From positions 5,890,001-5,954,000 of the forward strand of contig NW_025408669.1 in the NCBI RefSeq assembly GCF_020360975.1: a DNA stretch of 64,000 bases, given 5' to 3'. How positions within the stretch are numbered: position 1 is the first letter of the stretch; each line of letters opens with the position of its first letter. Both the position numbers and the translations under genes were made by a program. The DNA comes from Hirsutella rhossiliensis (lineage: Eukaryota; Ascomycota; Sordariomycetes; Hypocreales; Ophiocordycipitaceae). Below, piece by piece: positions 24,328-36,452 of the stretch. The notes below the pieces were generated by a model. That model was not told the DNA's origin and did no database searches. It was given only the letters and a program-made list of their open reading frames with translations.

Positions 24328-25648
24328 TAGGCCTACTTAAAAGATAAAGAAGTACTTACTAAGGAAGCTATATAAGGCTTATAATAAAAGTATAAGATAA
24401 CTAAGCTAAGGGAGCTAAAGTAGATCCTAAGGATTCGAATCTTTTAAAGTAAGTCCTAATAAATAATCTAGCTTACCTAAGATATATATATTAATAAGGT
24501 CGCTTATAAATTCCTTATTAATTCCCTTAATAAAAAGTTTCCCTTTATACTTATATTAAATTAAGAACTTTTACTTAATTAGTCCTTTTAAGCTAAGGAG
24601 TTAAAGAAATACCTATACTAATAAAAGGTAAGCTCCTTACCTTTTTTTTTATAGCTATTTCTATTAAACTAAATATCTCTTTTATAGTCTCTTAGCTAGC
24701 TAAGTATAATTAAAATCCTAGCCCTAAGTACTAAGGAGTAGTAAACTAAGCTATCCTTTATCTTTATATAATAAGATTATATAGTTTATACTTAAAAGGG
24801 TAAGGAAGGAAACTAGCTATTAAAATCTTTTTTTATTTAAGTAATTCGTCCTTTATAAATAATTTCTTCGATAGAAAGAGCTTATAAAGGTATATTATAT
24901 CCCTTTTTAAAGGAACTATTACTTAAAGAGCTTTAAAGTAAGCTACTATTAAAACTTTAAATATAGAGGTAAAGGTATTAGCTCTTTTAAAAGCTTTAAA
25001 GAAAGCTATTTTCCTTAGCTAGCTATTAATATCCCTATAACTATAGATTCCGACCTTATTATCTATAAAGTATAATAGTATATAAACTATATAAATTCTA
25101 ATAGAAAATATAAAGCTATTAACCTAGCTATAGTAAATCGATATTTATTAGTATTAATTACGCTAAGAGGCTTAAAAGGGACTTATTTCTATTTATTAGG
25201 TTTTAATACTATTAATAAAAGTAAATAGTCTTATAAAGCCCTTATTAAAGTAAAAGCTAGCTATCTTTTTATAGTAAATAAGGCTAAAGGATATCTATAA
25301 GAAGCTATTCTTAGAGGCCTACTTTAAGAGTTTATAAAAGGAGCTAATAGCTTATAAAAAAAAGTAACGTTTATAGCTAAAGAAAAGGAAGAGGTCTTTC
25401 TTTTAAAGGGCCCCTTATTTTAATTAGGTTTCTCCCTTTTATAAAGGCCTCTTTTCTTATAGGACTTTCCCCTTTTTAGGCCCCTATTTCTTAAGTAGGT
25501 CTAAAAGAGCTTAAGGACTTAAAAGGGCCCTTACTTTCTTAGAGTAAAAAGATAAGTATAAAGCTAAGAACCTCCTTTATACGCTTACTAGCCTAAAGCT
25601 ATATTAGCTATACCCTTACTATAAGGGTAGGCTATAGCTATAGGGGTA

Positions 25649-26125
25649 TATCGTTAAGTATAGCTTAATTTTATAGTTCTTAGAGATATCCCTTAGTAAG
25701 AGGGACTAAGAAAGCTAAAAAACCGGTTTAAAAAAAGGAGCTAAAAAAAAGTATAAAGAAAAGGATAAGGGTATAAAGAGAAGTAAAAGTAGCGATAGCT
25801 TCCTATAAAGGTAGTAAGAGATACGATAGATATACTAGTAATAGCTAGAAAAGTAAGGAAAAACTAGTAAAAAGCTTAGTAGTTAAAAGGATATTAATAG
25901 CTTCTTTAAGTAGGATCTTTTTTATTAATTAAGATATTAAATAAGTATAAAGAAGGTTATTAAATAAATAAAAAAAAGATAATTAATAAAATAAAATAAT
26001 TACTTTCTTATTATAATTACTACCTTTAAAAGAATTAAATATCTCTACCTTCTATATATAACCCCTTACTTTTAATTTTACCTTTATATATTTTATATAT
26101 AATTTTTATATCTCTCTTTATAAAA
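25649..26125 (+). repeat. 3' LTR of Copia copy 1
   Basis: Starts TATCGTTAAG and matches the 5' LTR. The last bases (CTTTATAAAA) merge into sequence shared with Gypsy C, so the exact right end is uncertain by a few bases. Confidence 0.8.
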
Positions 26126-26175
26126 GGGTTATATTATAATACCTTTAAAGGTAGCCTTATAGTAAGAGCTAATAC
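26126..26175 (+). repeat. 50-bp slice of Gypsy C between two Copia LTRs
   Basis: Matches 53,640-53,690 in the integrase zone of Gypsy C (shared TACCTTTAAAGGTAGCC, TTATAGTAAGAGC). The two Copia copies therefore sit beside a fragment of a third, otherwise lost, Gypsy C copy. Confidence 0.75.
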
Positions 26176-26659
26176 TATTATAAAGCGTAGCTTAATTTTA
26201 TAGTTCTTAGAGATATCCCTTAATAAGAGGGACTAAGGAAGCTAAAAATACTTAGTATAAAAGAAGGAAGAAAAAGCTAAAAGGAGGTATAAAAAGGAGG
26301 GTAAAGGTATAAAGAGAAGTAAAAGTAATAATAGCTTCTTATAAAGGTAGTAAGAGATAAAATAAATATATTAGTAATAGCTAAAAGGGAAGGGAAAACC
26401 TAGTAAAAAGCTTAGTACTTAAAAAGATATTAGTTACTTCTTTAAGTAAGATCTTCTTTATTAATTAAGATACTAAATAAGTATAAAAAAGGGTATTAAA
26501 TAAAAGAAAGAAGGATAATTAAGGTAATATAATAATTACTCCCTTACTATAATTACTACCTTTATAAGAATTAAATATCTTTACCTTACTTATTTAGCCT
26601 ATTACTTTTACTTTTACCTTTATATACTCTATATACTTTTTATATCTCTCTTTATAAGA
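26176..26659 (+). repeat. 5' LTR of Copia copy 2
   Basis: Starts TATTATAAAGCG (family TGTCGCGAAGCG) and ends CTTTATAAGA before GTTATAAGCC. 484 bp. Confidence 0.8.
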
Positions 26660-27084
26660 GTTATAAGCCTAGGGGGAATAGAATTCTTATACCTTTAGCT
26701 ATTATAAAAAGCACTTTTCTTATAACCCTTATAGCTTCCTTTTACCCCTCTTACTAAAAAAGCTAATTTTTAACTTACTTTTCTACCCTTCCCTTATAAT
26801 AATATTAAAAAACGATTCCTTTACCGCCCTTATAATTTATAAAATGATTCTTATAAAGCCCTAAGAGTAGGATAAGTAGGTAAAGGAGCTATAGGCTTAT
26901 ATAAATAAAACCATTTATAATTTAGTCTTCTTTAATAAGTAGGACCCTCTTAAACCCCTTTTTTCTTTTAAGGTAATAGAATTTATAAAGGGAGCTTCCC
27001 TCTTCTTTAAGCTAACCTCTATATAGTAAAGAGCTTTTTCTACTACCTTCGGTAACTATAAGAGTTACTATAAGGAATACCTTT

Positions 27085-27642
27085 CGCCTACCTAGACCTA
27101 GTAACGAATTTATTAAGACCTCCCCTTAACCTTAGTCCGGGCCCCTTAACCGGGAAAATAAAAACCTAGGGCCGATACTAGTAACTTAATAAGTATAGCG
27201 TAAAGCTAGTACGATAACCTAACTACTAGCCCGGCTAAAAGCCGGTATTAATAAAAAATAGCCCGCTAAGCCTTATAGTAGAAAAATAAAGTAGAGCCTA
27301 GGAAGATATCGTTATAGGATAAGGTTAAAGATAATTATATAATTAACTATTAACTATTAACTAAAAACCCTTATACTACCGATTAACGCTATATACCCCG
27401 CGTATATAAAGGAGTTACTTTCTAAGGTTACTTTATAATAGGGCTAATACGATTCCGACTAACTATAATAATACCTAAGATAGCTAGTATAAGATTCTTA
27501 TATATTATAACCGCGACTTAGTATAAGGGCAAACTAGCTATAAAAGAGGGGAGGGCTTTCTTCTAGGCACTTTAGTTTTTCCCTCTTATTTAACGCTAAA
27601 GTTTTAGATACCTCTAAATAGGTTACTAGTATAATCTTAATA
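27085..27642. mobile_element. 558-bp insertion with 15-bp flanking duplication, SINE- or LINE-like
   Basis: Copia copies 1 and 2 align on both sides. Copy 2 is interrupted here between two copies of ATAAGGAATACCTTT (27,070-27,084 and 27,643-27,657); copy 1 has one copy at about 20,714. A 15-bp duplication is too long for an LTR or hAT element and fits target-primed reverse transcription. The insert has a threefold AACTATT-like unit near 27,340-27,365 and CpG-containing patches. No coding capacity and no obvious poly(A). Family unknown. Confidence 0.7.
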
Positions 27643-28015
27643 ATAAGGAATACCTTTATAAAATAAAGCTATTAACTACTATATATATAGCGATAATAGA
27701 ATATATTAGTATTATAAAGCTAATCTCTTCTTAAAAGGAAGAGACCTTTAAGTAATAGCTTTTAAAGCTTAAGACCTTAATAGCTTCCTTAAAGGGCTAT
27801 ATAACTAAATATATTAAAAAGATCTATATAATATACCTAGGACCCTTTTCTACTAAGAACTTACTAGCTTCTTTATAGCTAGCTAAGTAAGAAGAAATCC
27901 TTAAGGAAGCTAACTAATACTTCTTAATAAAAGCTCTTTCTAGCTAGTAGCTATAGGATATATCTCTATTAATAAAGCTTATTAATAATAGTTACTTAAC
28001 TATCTTATAAGAAGC

Positions 28016-31000
28016 TAGTTTAATAAGTAAGATTTTACCCTTATAAATATTAGCTTATTAACGGGATAAGACCCTTAGTACTTTTTATCTAACTTCCTTT
28101 TAAGTATACTTAAAGGCTTTATAAAAGTTTAAATTATTTATTTAAGTATCTTCCTTAATAATAATTAATTCGAATTTTTATTTTTCTCTTTTAAAGTAAA
28201 GGCCGCTAATTATATAACTCTAGTAAAGATAAAGAGGTATAGAGTAAAGATAAAGAGGTATAAAGTAAAGAAATCTCTAAGACTTATATTAATAACTTAA
28301 GTTCCTTAGAGCTATATATAAGACGAATAATTAGATAATTATATAGTTAATCGCTTTATTAATCCTTAGCTATATATAATATATACTTTAAGTATATACC
28401 TTTATCTTAGTTAAAACTAGTCTTTAAAGCGTAAACTTATTATTCCGTTTTATTTATATAGCGATAAGTCGCTTTATAAAGCTAAGAATACTTAGAGGAT
28501 AATAGTACTATTTAGAAAAAATAAAATCTAGGGATTTAATAATTAAAGTAGTAACTATCTTAATAGCTAGAGTTAAGAGCCTAATAAGGCGATAAGCTTA
28601 CTAGGAAATAAATAATTAAATAATACCTTTACTAGTAGTAAAGGAAAAGTAATAAGTTAATATTAAAAAACCTTAAGCTCTTATTATTAGCCCTATAACC
28701 CTTAATACTAGTAACTTAGTTAAGAAACTATAATCCTTATATAATACTTTAAAAGATATAAATAATAATAATAGCGTAATCTAAACTATTTTAAAACCTT
28801 ACTAAGACCTTTTACTTATATATATACTAATAATACTAATATAGGTACTAATAAGGGATACCTTAATAACCTTAACCTTAGCTCTTATTTATATAATAGC
28901 TTATAAAGAACGCTTACTTCCTTTTAATAAATAAGAAAGTAAGTAATAAGATCGTTATAATAAGATATCTTTTAACTTTAAAAGCTCTAACTTTAAATTT
29001 TATAACCTTATATTTTATAAGTATACTATATCTAGAAACGCTAGCTATTAAAAGGGATTATTTAATCCTATTACTAGCGATATTAAAAAAATTAAGGTAG
29101 ATATTAATAAGATTACTAATAAACTTAAAAATATACTTATTAAAAGCTAAGATAACCTTATAAGAAGACTCCGCTAGCTATAACTCTTACTTACTAGTAA
29201 ATTTAATAGTAAATATATAACTAAATTCCTTATAAAGTTTAAATAAGAGATATATATTAACTATATTTATAATAAGGATAAAATAAACTAGCTTAAAGTC
29301 TATATCTCCTTTAATATAAGCCCTTACTATTAAAGTTTTTATAGATAAACTTACTTAAAAAAAGAAAAAAAGAGACTCTTTTAATACTATTATATATATA
29401 ATATTAAATAACTAGAAACTACTAATAACTACTTAGACTATTATAATACTAAAAAGCCTAAGATTATTATAGAAGTTATAAAATAGCTTAGTTTTTACTT
29501 ATACTTATAGTATAAAGTATAACTTAATAGCTAAAAAGAATCTATAGTTTAGTTATACTTTATTTACTATATAATACTAAAGGAACTTATTATTAATATT
29601 ATAAAGAGAAATAAGAAGATATTTAAAGTTATTTTAAAACTCTTATATAAAAGCCTTATCTATATAATTAATAACTACTTAGTACCTTACTAGGATATTA
29701 AGTTATAAGATATAGTATCTAAAGTTTATAATTAAAAGCTTAAGAACCTAAAGAAAGACTAGCTTTTTAAGGAAATTAATAAAGTAATAAAGGAAGCTAA
29801 ATTTAATAAGGGTAAAGAAAAACTTCTTAAAAAGTTAAAGAAAATAAATAAGAAACCTAGATAACTTATAAAGGAGATCTTAGACTTAATAAAAGCTTTT
29901 TACTTACTAATAAGAGTAGATATTTAATTAACTTAATAAGGAATAAAGATATATTAATAGTAAAGGCTACTCTTTAAGATATAAATAAGGAGGTAGTATA
30001 AATACTATTAGATTTTACTACCTATTTAATTAATATATATAGTTTTAGGTTAATAATTTTAACTAGCTTAAGAAATACTTTTAATATAGTAAAGAAAGAT
30101 ACTACCTTAATAAGTATAAGGTATACTTTTAAGACTATAAGATTAGATTTATAATATATAAAGTAGTAAACGGGACTCTTTACTTTAAACGAAAAGATAA
30201 TAAAAGTATAATTCCCTTAATACTTATTAATAGGTTCTCTTAAATAGGTATATATATTTAAAGGCTTATTATATACTAAGTAGATATATAGCTAGACTCC
30301 TTTATATTACTACTTATAAAATAAGTTAAAGCTATAGCTATATTATCTTACTTAAATTAAGCTATTAGTAAAAGTAAATCTAGCTTCTTAGACTAGTTTT
30401 AAAGATATAAAAGCTTATATAAGTAAAAGCTAAGGAATTTAAAAGTAAGTAATATAAGAAAAGAAGTAAAAAGGATATTAGTTATTATAATTATAAATAA
30501 TCTATAATAAAGCGATATATATAGTTAAATAATCTATATAACTATAATAAGGATTAATACTTATTAGGAGAAAAGATAAAGAGTTAAAAAGGATATAAAG
30601 GAAATTAAGATAATAAGAATAGTAAAAACTAGCTTAAAGATTATTCTTATATACTATAGATATAAATTAGATCTAAATAAGTAGTTTAATAGACTTATAG
30701 ATAAAATTATTAAAGAAATTATATATAAAAGAATCTTAATCCCTTTAAATTACTTAATTAACCTTATTCCTTAACTAAGTAAGAAACTTAGTATATGTAA
30801 GGAACGGTGTTCCTACTATAAATAAAGCAGCTATAATATACTCTCCCGATTATATAAGCCAATAAGTAGTATATTAATTATAGACAAAATCTCATCTTAT
30901 AGAGCAAGAATCGCTCGTCATTTTGCATGTCATTATGCATTAAACGGGTTGCCGGTTATCGTACAATCGGGAATCGAAGGAACAGAGCTAGCTTGGAATG

Positions 31001-33742
31001 CTAGCTAAGACCTCTTAAGAACACCGGCACGACCAACCTCCTTTAAACACGAATATCAGTGGAACCAAGACACTTCCAGATTCACTCGAGGTATCACGGA
31101 ATTCCTCAGTCTCAGGGCTATACGGCAGCCTAAATCTGGTCCCGAAAGGTTCTTCCGTTCAGCTACAATTGTCTATATAAGACAGCATGTCCGCTGGTAG
31201 ATAGATAGAGAATCATAAAAACTTTAACACCTCTTCCACACACCAATACACTACCAATAAATTCCGTTGAAAATCCTACCTTATACTCCTTCTTCCCCTC
31301 TATCACGTAGTCTTACGTGATTCCTTGATTTCCCAAAATTCCGCTTTTGCTCATATACCTTAAGAGTATAAGATATATAAATATAGCTTAAGCTATAGAA
31401 AATACTAAATTCTAGACCTTAAAGAAAGTAAAGAGTAATATAAGACCTTATAAAGCTATAATAATAGTTATAAAAGTAGCTAAAGATAATATAGAAAGTA
31501 GTTTACTCCTCCTTAAATATTTATAAGGCAAACTTATAGTAGCTTTAATATAAGTTAAAGAATAAGATAAATAATACTAAGTTAAACTAATTAAGCTTAC
31601 TTACCTTACTTATAAAGAATTAGATTATAAGTACCTTAAAGTTTAATAAGTACTAAAAGAAGTTAGGTTTATAACTAATATAATTAGCGTAATATAACTA
31701 GCTTAAAGACTATTTAATTAATAAACTCTAAAAGTAATAAGACTAAGGAAAGATAAATTTATTATATAAAAAGTAATACTCTTAATAAGATACTAAGAGA
31801 TAACTTTAAAGGACCTTATAGCGATTCCTATAATATATATAAATATAGTCCTTATACTCTTCTACTTACTTAAGTATATATAAGACCTACCTTATATTTA
31901 AGTATAGCTTAGTAGCTAAAAAGCTAAAGTTCTAAGCGCCTTAATTAATACTAGGTTTAAGAGAAACCTTATTACTAAAAGATATATAAATATATATAGG
32001 CTTAAAGTCCTATTAATAAAAGTATTAATAACGGTATATACTAGGTCCCTTATAAATATAGTTAGGGAAGTAAAGACTAATCTTTATCTAAGTATAGCCT
32101 AGATATTAATCTATCTTTATATTATACTAAATAAAGTCTTAGTCCCCTTTATCTTAAGTATACTATTTATTAGAGCTATATATATATTATTTAATTATTC
32201 TTTAAAGAACGGCGATATATAGGTTAAATATTAAATCGGTACTATCTAAGTAGTTACGCTAATAGTAAGAGCTATTAAATAAGAGCTCTTAAATAAAGTT
32301 AATATAGTAAGATCCTTTTAAACTATAACCTTAATAGTTAATAAAGATATATATAAAAGACTAAAGCTTAAGAAGACTATATAAGAAATAGCTACCTAGC
32401 TCCTAAGAAAATATTTTAAGCTTTAGTAATAAAGGTTAAAGAAGATAACTTAGGAGCTACTTAATAATTATAAAGAAACCCCCTTTTAAATACCCTAATA
32501 GCTAAGATTCTCTTACTAAGAGGTAAGATCCTTAGTTATAGATAAGGCGCTAACTAAGTCCTTAACTTAGCTTATACTAGCGTAAATAAGCCCTTAATAG
32601 TACTACTATAATAGTAATTAATTATAAATAAAGGAGATAAAGCGATTCTAGCTATTAAATCTAAAATAATAAAAGAGATTATTAAAGTTATAGTTATAAA
32701 AGCTATAAGAGAATTTAAGAAAAAATATTATTAAAGCTAGAAAGAAGTTTAGAAAGATCTAAAAGGTTAAAGTTAAGATAAGAAGGAAACGACCTATTAA
32801 ATTATATAATCTAAGAGTTAGTACTCTTTTTAAAAGAAAAGTAAATAAGATTAACTCTATTAATAATACTCTATTAAATAGCTCGACGCTAAAAGAGGAC
32901 CCTAACTAAAGGAAAACTAAATAAAATACTATTAAAGATAAGATATAGCCTAAACCTTACTTAGAATACTTAATATAAAAATTCTTAAGTATATAGAAAG
33001 GAAAGCGGCTAATATATAAGAGACTTAAAGTAATTTATAAATAATTTAAGGGCTTTTTTATAAAGGTAGAAATCCGGATCTTTAATAGTATTCTATTTAA
33101 TAAAGAATTAGTAATATCCTAGGACCTTATAAAAAAAGGTAAAGTTAACCTAGCTATAGCCCCCTTATAGGTTATTAAGATAATAAAATATAAGGTATAG
33201 TAAGTAGCCTTAATTTTAATCTTAAAAGTAATAAAGTAGAAAGTTATTAATATCCTTAAAATTAAACTAGAAATAAGAGTCCTTAAAATAGGGTATAGGC
33301 CTTATAAAAACCCCTTTTTCCTTATAGTAAAGAAAGATAAAGGACTACGCTTAATTAATTCTACTATATATATAAATACTATTATAATAAGAGATATAAA
33401 CCTACTACTAAATATAAATAAGTTTAGCGACTACTTCTTAATATATAAGATCCTTTCCCTCCTAGACCTTTTTTAAGCTATAATTAAATCCCTCTTAATA
33501 TTAAAACCTATAACTTAATAATATTCGCGATACTTATTAGCTTCTTATATATATATATACTCCCTTAAAGGGCTATAAACTTAGTTAGTTAATTTATAAG
33601 GATAATATAAAGAATCTTATAAGACTTTATATTAAATATCTATAGGAATTCTCTTAATAATATAGGCATTAAGGGGCCTAATATAATATATAATAATAAA
33701 GAGGTAGTACTAAGAGTAAAGAGATCTATCTTTAAATACCTT
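28016..33742 (+). mobile_element. Gypsy family A copy 2, RIP-saturated, 3'-truncated
   Basis: Plus-strand counterpart of 1-7,126. Gag lies at about 28,500-31,700, interrupted by a solo LTR at 30,796-31,365. A protease-like ALINTGFKxNLI-type segment lies near 31,950, and RT spans about 33,280-33,680. RT blocks include NPFFLIVKKDKGLRLIN, DYFLIYKILSLLDLF and, at 33,635-33,679, RNSLNNIGIKGP. Near 28,226-28,270 a short unit (GTAAAGATAAAGAGGTATA) is present twice, but once in copy 1. It breaks off at 33,742 against a Gypsy B piece; RNase H and integrase are missing. Confidence 0.85.
30796..31365 (+). mobile_element. Lightly mutated 570-bp solo LTR in Gypsy A copy 2
   Basis: Starts TGTAAGGAACG, ends ACCTTAAGA, and is flanked by GTATA at 30,791-30,795 and 31,366-31,370. 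Gypsy A copy 1 (rc of about 4,335-4,365) gives the empty site. CCA, TCA, TGG and TGA are all common inside, in sharp contrast to the DNA on each side. A second, more mutated copy lies at 61,116-61,683 in the opposite orientation. TATATAAG-like motifs near 31,175 may be the LTR promoter. Confidence 0.9.
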
Positions 33743-35023
33743 ATTAATATAATAATTAGTATTATTCTTAAGGATAAACCTATTTAAGGGTTTATATTAA
33801 TAGATATAATAGGGCGTAGTCTAAGTAATAATAAGTATATTATATTAGTAGTAAGTTAAAGGTTATAGACTATAAACTATAACTAAGTAATTAAGTAATT
33901 AGAATTAAAGATAAGATTATAATAAAGATCGTAATAATTATATTAAAAGCTATCGAGCTATTTATTTAAAGGAGTAAAGGTAGGTAGCTATATATACTTA
34001 TAAAGACTATCCTTAAATTATAGGCCTAGCTATAATCCCTAATATTAAATCGTATAAAGTATAGTAATCTTATTAATCTTAGATTACTTAGATCTCTATA
34101 TACCTTTTAATCCTATATCTATTAAATAGTTATATTAACTATTTATCTATTAAACTATATTATATACTTAACGCGGTTAACTACTAGCGGCTTAGTAGCT
34201 ATAGTTATAATATAATATCTCCCTTCCTTTTAGTCTTATTTATAAGACTTACTATAGCTACCTTAGCCGCTATATATAAATATACCTTTATTACGTTATA
34301 TATAAGTATATCGTTCCTTATTTCTTTATCCTTTTAAGATATACTACTAATAGTATATTTAGTTATGGACTAAAATATCGTTCTTAAAAAGCCTTTAAGC
34401 GCGCTACTCTTATTAAATATATTAACTTAAGTAAAGATCCTACTAATATACTATATACTTAATACTTTAAAGTAAAAAAGATAAATTATTAAATAGCTAA
34501 AAATTCTTCGCGCTATAATAATTATACTACTAGTAGTTATCCCTATTATAATAGTATTTTAATAGCCTCTTCTTATAAGTATCTCTTAATTCTTTTTATA
34601 TATAGTAGCTAATATATTTCTTTTAATAACTAAGTTATTAGTAGAGTAATATAGGCTATATTTTAAAAAGAAGGAAGCTAGGGAAGCCTTATTAAAGCTT
34701 TAAGTATAGCTTAGAAACCTTTAATTATAAATATCTATCTCTATTAATTATTTAGCTTATATCTAAAAGATTTAGAATTATATAAAGGAAAAGAGTTTTA
34801 AGTTATTTTATCGTAGTATCTAAAAAGTAAATACTAAGGATAACGTTTTACCTATATATAATATATATAAGTATTAAGTAGTAAATAACTTATAATTATT
34901 AAGCGTTCTTAATAAAGTAAATTAGTCCTTATTTAATATTAGTAAGGAGTTTATAGATCTTAGTCCTTTAATCCCTTTTAAACCTTTTAGTAAAATTATT
35001 AAAGTAAAGAGCTATAATAAGTT
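33743..35023 (-). mobile_element. Diverged Gypsy B piece: LTR flanked by internal sequence on both sides
   Basis: 33,743-33,978 is the reverse complement of the end of the Gypsy B LTR plus the first ~90 bp of its internal region (35,290-35,530). About 33,979-34,217 looks like a diverged remainder of the LTR. 34,218-34,375 matches the reverse complement of the 3' internal end of Gypsy B (about 42,240-42,410), including CCGCTATATATAAATATACC. The rest to 35,023 is probably B-like 3' internal sequence but is too mutated to assign. Confidence 0.6.
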
Positions 35024-35443
35024 TATTACGACTATAGTCTAGCGAACCGCGGGAACTAATATATATTATAAGGATATATAACGTAGGGAGTAAGGAATAT
35101 TAAACGGACTAACGAGCTAATTAAGTTTAGAGCAACGGGTTACTTTAGCGCTTTAATGCTCTATAGCTAGATCGTAAGATCGCTTTAGCGCTTTAGCGCT
35201 CCTAAGCAATAGGATTACCTAGTACTCTTAGCGATCTAAGGAAGCTCTTAAGATATATAAGGAAGGAATAGAATACTCCTTTAAATAGATAGCTCGATAG
35301 CTTTTAATATATTATAATTATTATAATCTTTATTATAATCTTATTTTTTATTTTAATTACTTAATTACTTAGTTATAGTTTATAGTTTATAACCTCTAAC
35401 TTATTACTAACGTAATATACTTATTATTACTTAGACTATACCT
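35024..35443 (+). repeat. 5' LTR of Gypsy B
   Basis: Starts TATTACGACTATAGT and matches 42,415-42,832 throughout. A diagnostic inner segment is GATAGCTCGATAGCTTTTAA. The right end is approximate. Confidence 0.8.
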
Positions 35444-36410
35444 TATTATATCTATTAATATAAACCCTTTAATAGGTTTATCCCTTAAAAATAATACTAG
35501 TTATTATAGGTTAAAAGCTCTTATTTAGTATAATACTATATTACTCTAAGTAATATTATAACTATTAATATACTTATATAGTAAGTTAGATTAACTAACT
35601 CTAAAGCTATTATATCGCCTTAAGATATAATACGTAAGATTATTACCCTTTAATATAAGGTATAGTTACTTAGGAATAAAGGAGGTAATAGATAAGTTAA
35701 GGACCTTAGAGAAGTAGTTAAACTAAAATAGCTAGGACTATTCGATAGTACTTATAGTATACTTTAAGACTTTCTTACCTAACTTAAGGCCTACTATTAG
35801 TTTTACCTTACTAAACTATTAGACCCCGTTAAAAAGGTACTTTATATAGGAAATTATTTATCTAAAATAGTACTTACTTAGTTTAGACTTATTATAAGGG
35901 ATTTTCTCGATAACTAACTAGCGCGATAAGATAATAAGATAGACGAAGTCTTTACTAGTTTCTAAGGATTTAAAGAAGCTATTATAAAGGTATTTAAAAT
36001 AACTAATAAGGAATAAGAAGCTAAATAAAAACTTTAAGAACTCTAATAAAGGATCTTAGTATTAGATTATACTACGAAGTTCTATTAAGTTACCTTAAAA
36101 CTTAATTAAGATAATAAACCTCTAATATTATAATTCTATAATAGGCTTAAAGAAAAAGAACGAGCTTTATAAAGAAAATCGACTTAATAACCTCTTAGAC
36201 TATATTACTATAGTAGTATAAATCGATAATAGATAGTATACGTAACGCTAAGAAAAGAAATAAGGAAGAGGAAACTAAAACCCTTCTTATAAGAATAACT
36301 TTAACTAACGCGCTAACTATAAAAAGAAGCGCGAAACTCCTATTACTTATACTTATATAACTAACCTAGGTAAGATAGATCTAAATATAATATAGAAAAG
36401 TAAAGGAAAG

Positions 36411-36452
36411 TATTTTAACTATAGGAAACTTAGATATTACTTTAAAGAATAT
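36411..36452 (+). pseudogene. Gag zinc knuckle relic (family B)
   Basis: Reads YFNYRKLRYYFKEY. With Cys restored at 1, 4 and 14 and His at 9 it is an exact CX2CX4HX4C knuckle. Same mutation pattern as in family D. Confidence 0.8.

Larger units (their letters stand above)
19837..26125 (+). mobile_element. Copia-type LTR retrotransposon, copy 1, RIP-saturated
   Basis: Plus-strand element with LTRs at 19,837-20,310 and 25,649-26,125. The polyprotein relic has Copia order. Gag (about 20,480-21,600) includes a Pro/Thr/Ala-rich stretch near 21,170-21,360. Then come a protease/integrase region (about 21,900-22,960), a connecting region, an RT (about 23,800-24,330) with active-site motif at 24,304-24,327, and RNase H. 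It matches the less mutated copy 3 (43,222-49,556, minus) along its length. Nearly every CAA/CAG/TGG is a stop. No matching target duplication: the left flank is ATTAT and the right flank is a Gypsy C piece. Confidence 0.85.
26176..28015 (+). mobile_element. Copia copy 2, 3'-truncated
   Basis: The LTR at 26,176-26,659 is followed by the start of the internal region, parallel to copy 1 from 20,310 to about 21,085. It holds an inserted 558-bp block at 27,085-27,642. The copy stops in gag at about 28,015 where Gypsy A copy 2 begins. RIP-saturated, with no usable frame. Confidence 0.8.

Noticed and set aside
28226..28270. Doubled 19-bp unit as a possible regulatory array or CRISPR-like repeat
   Set aside because: Only two copies in tandem in Gypsy A copy 2 and one in copy 1; a simple slippage duplication in a transposon of a eukaryote.
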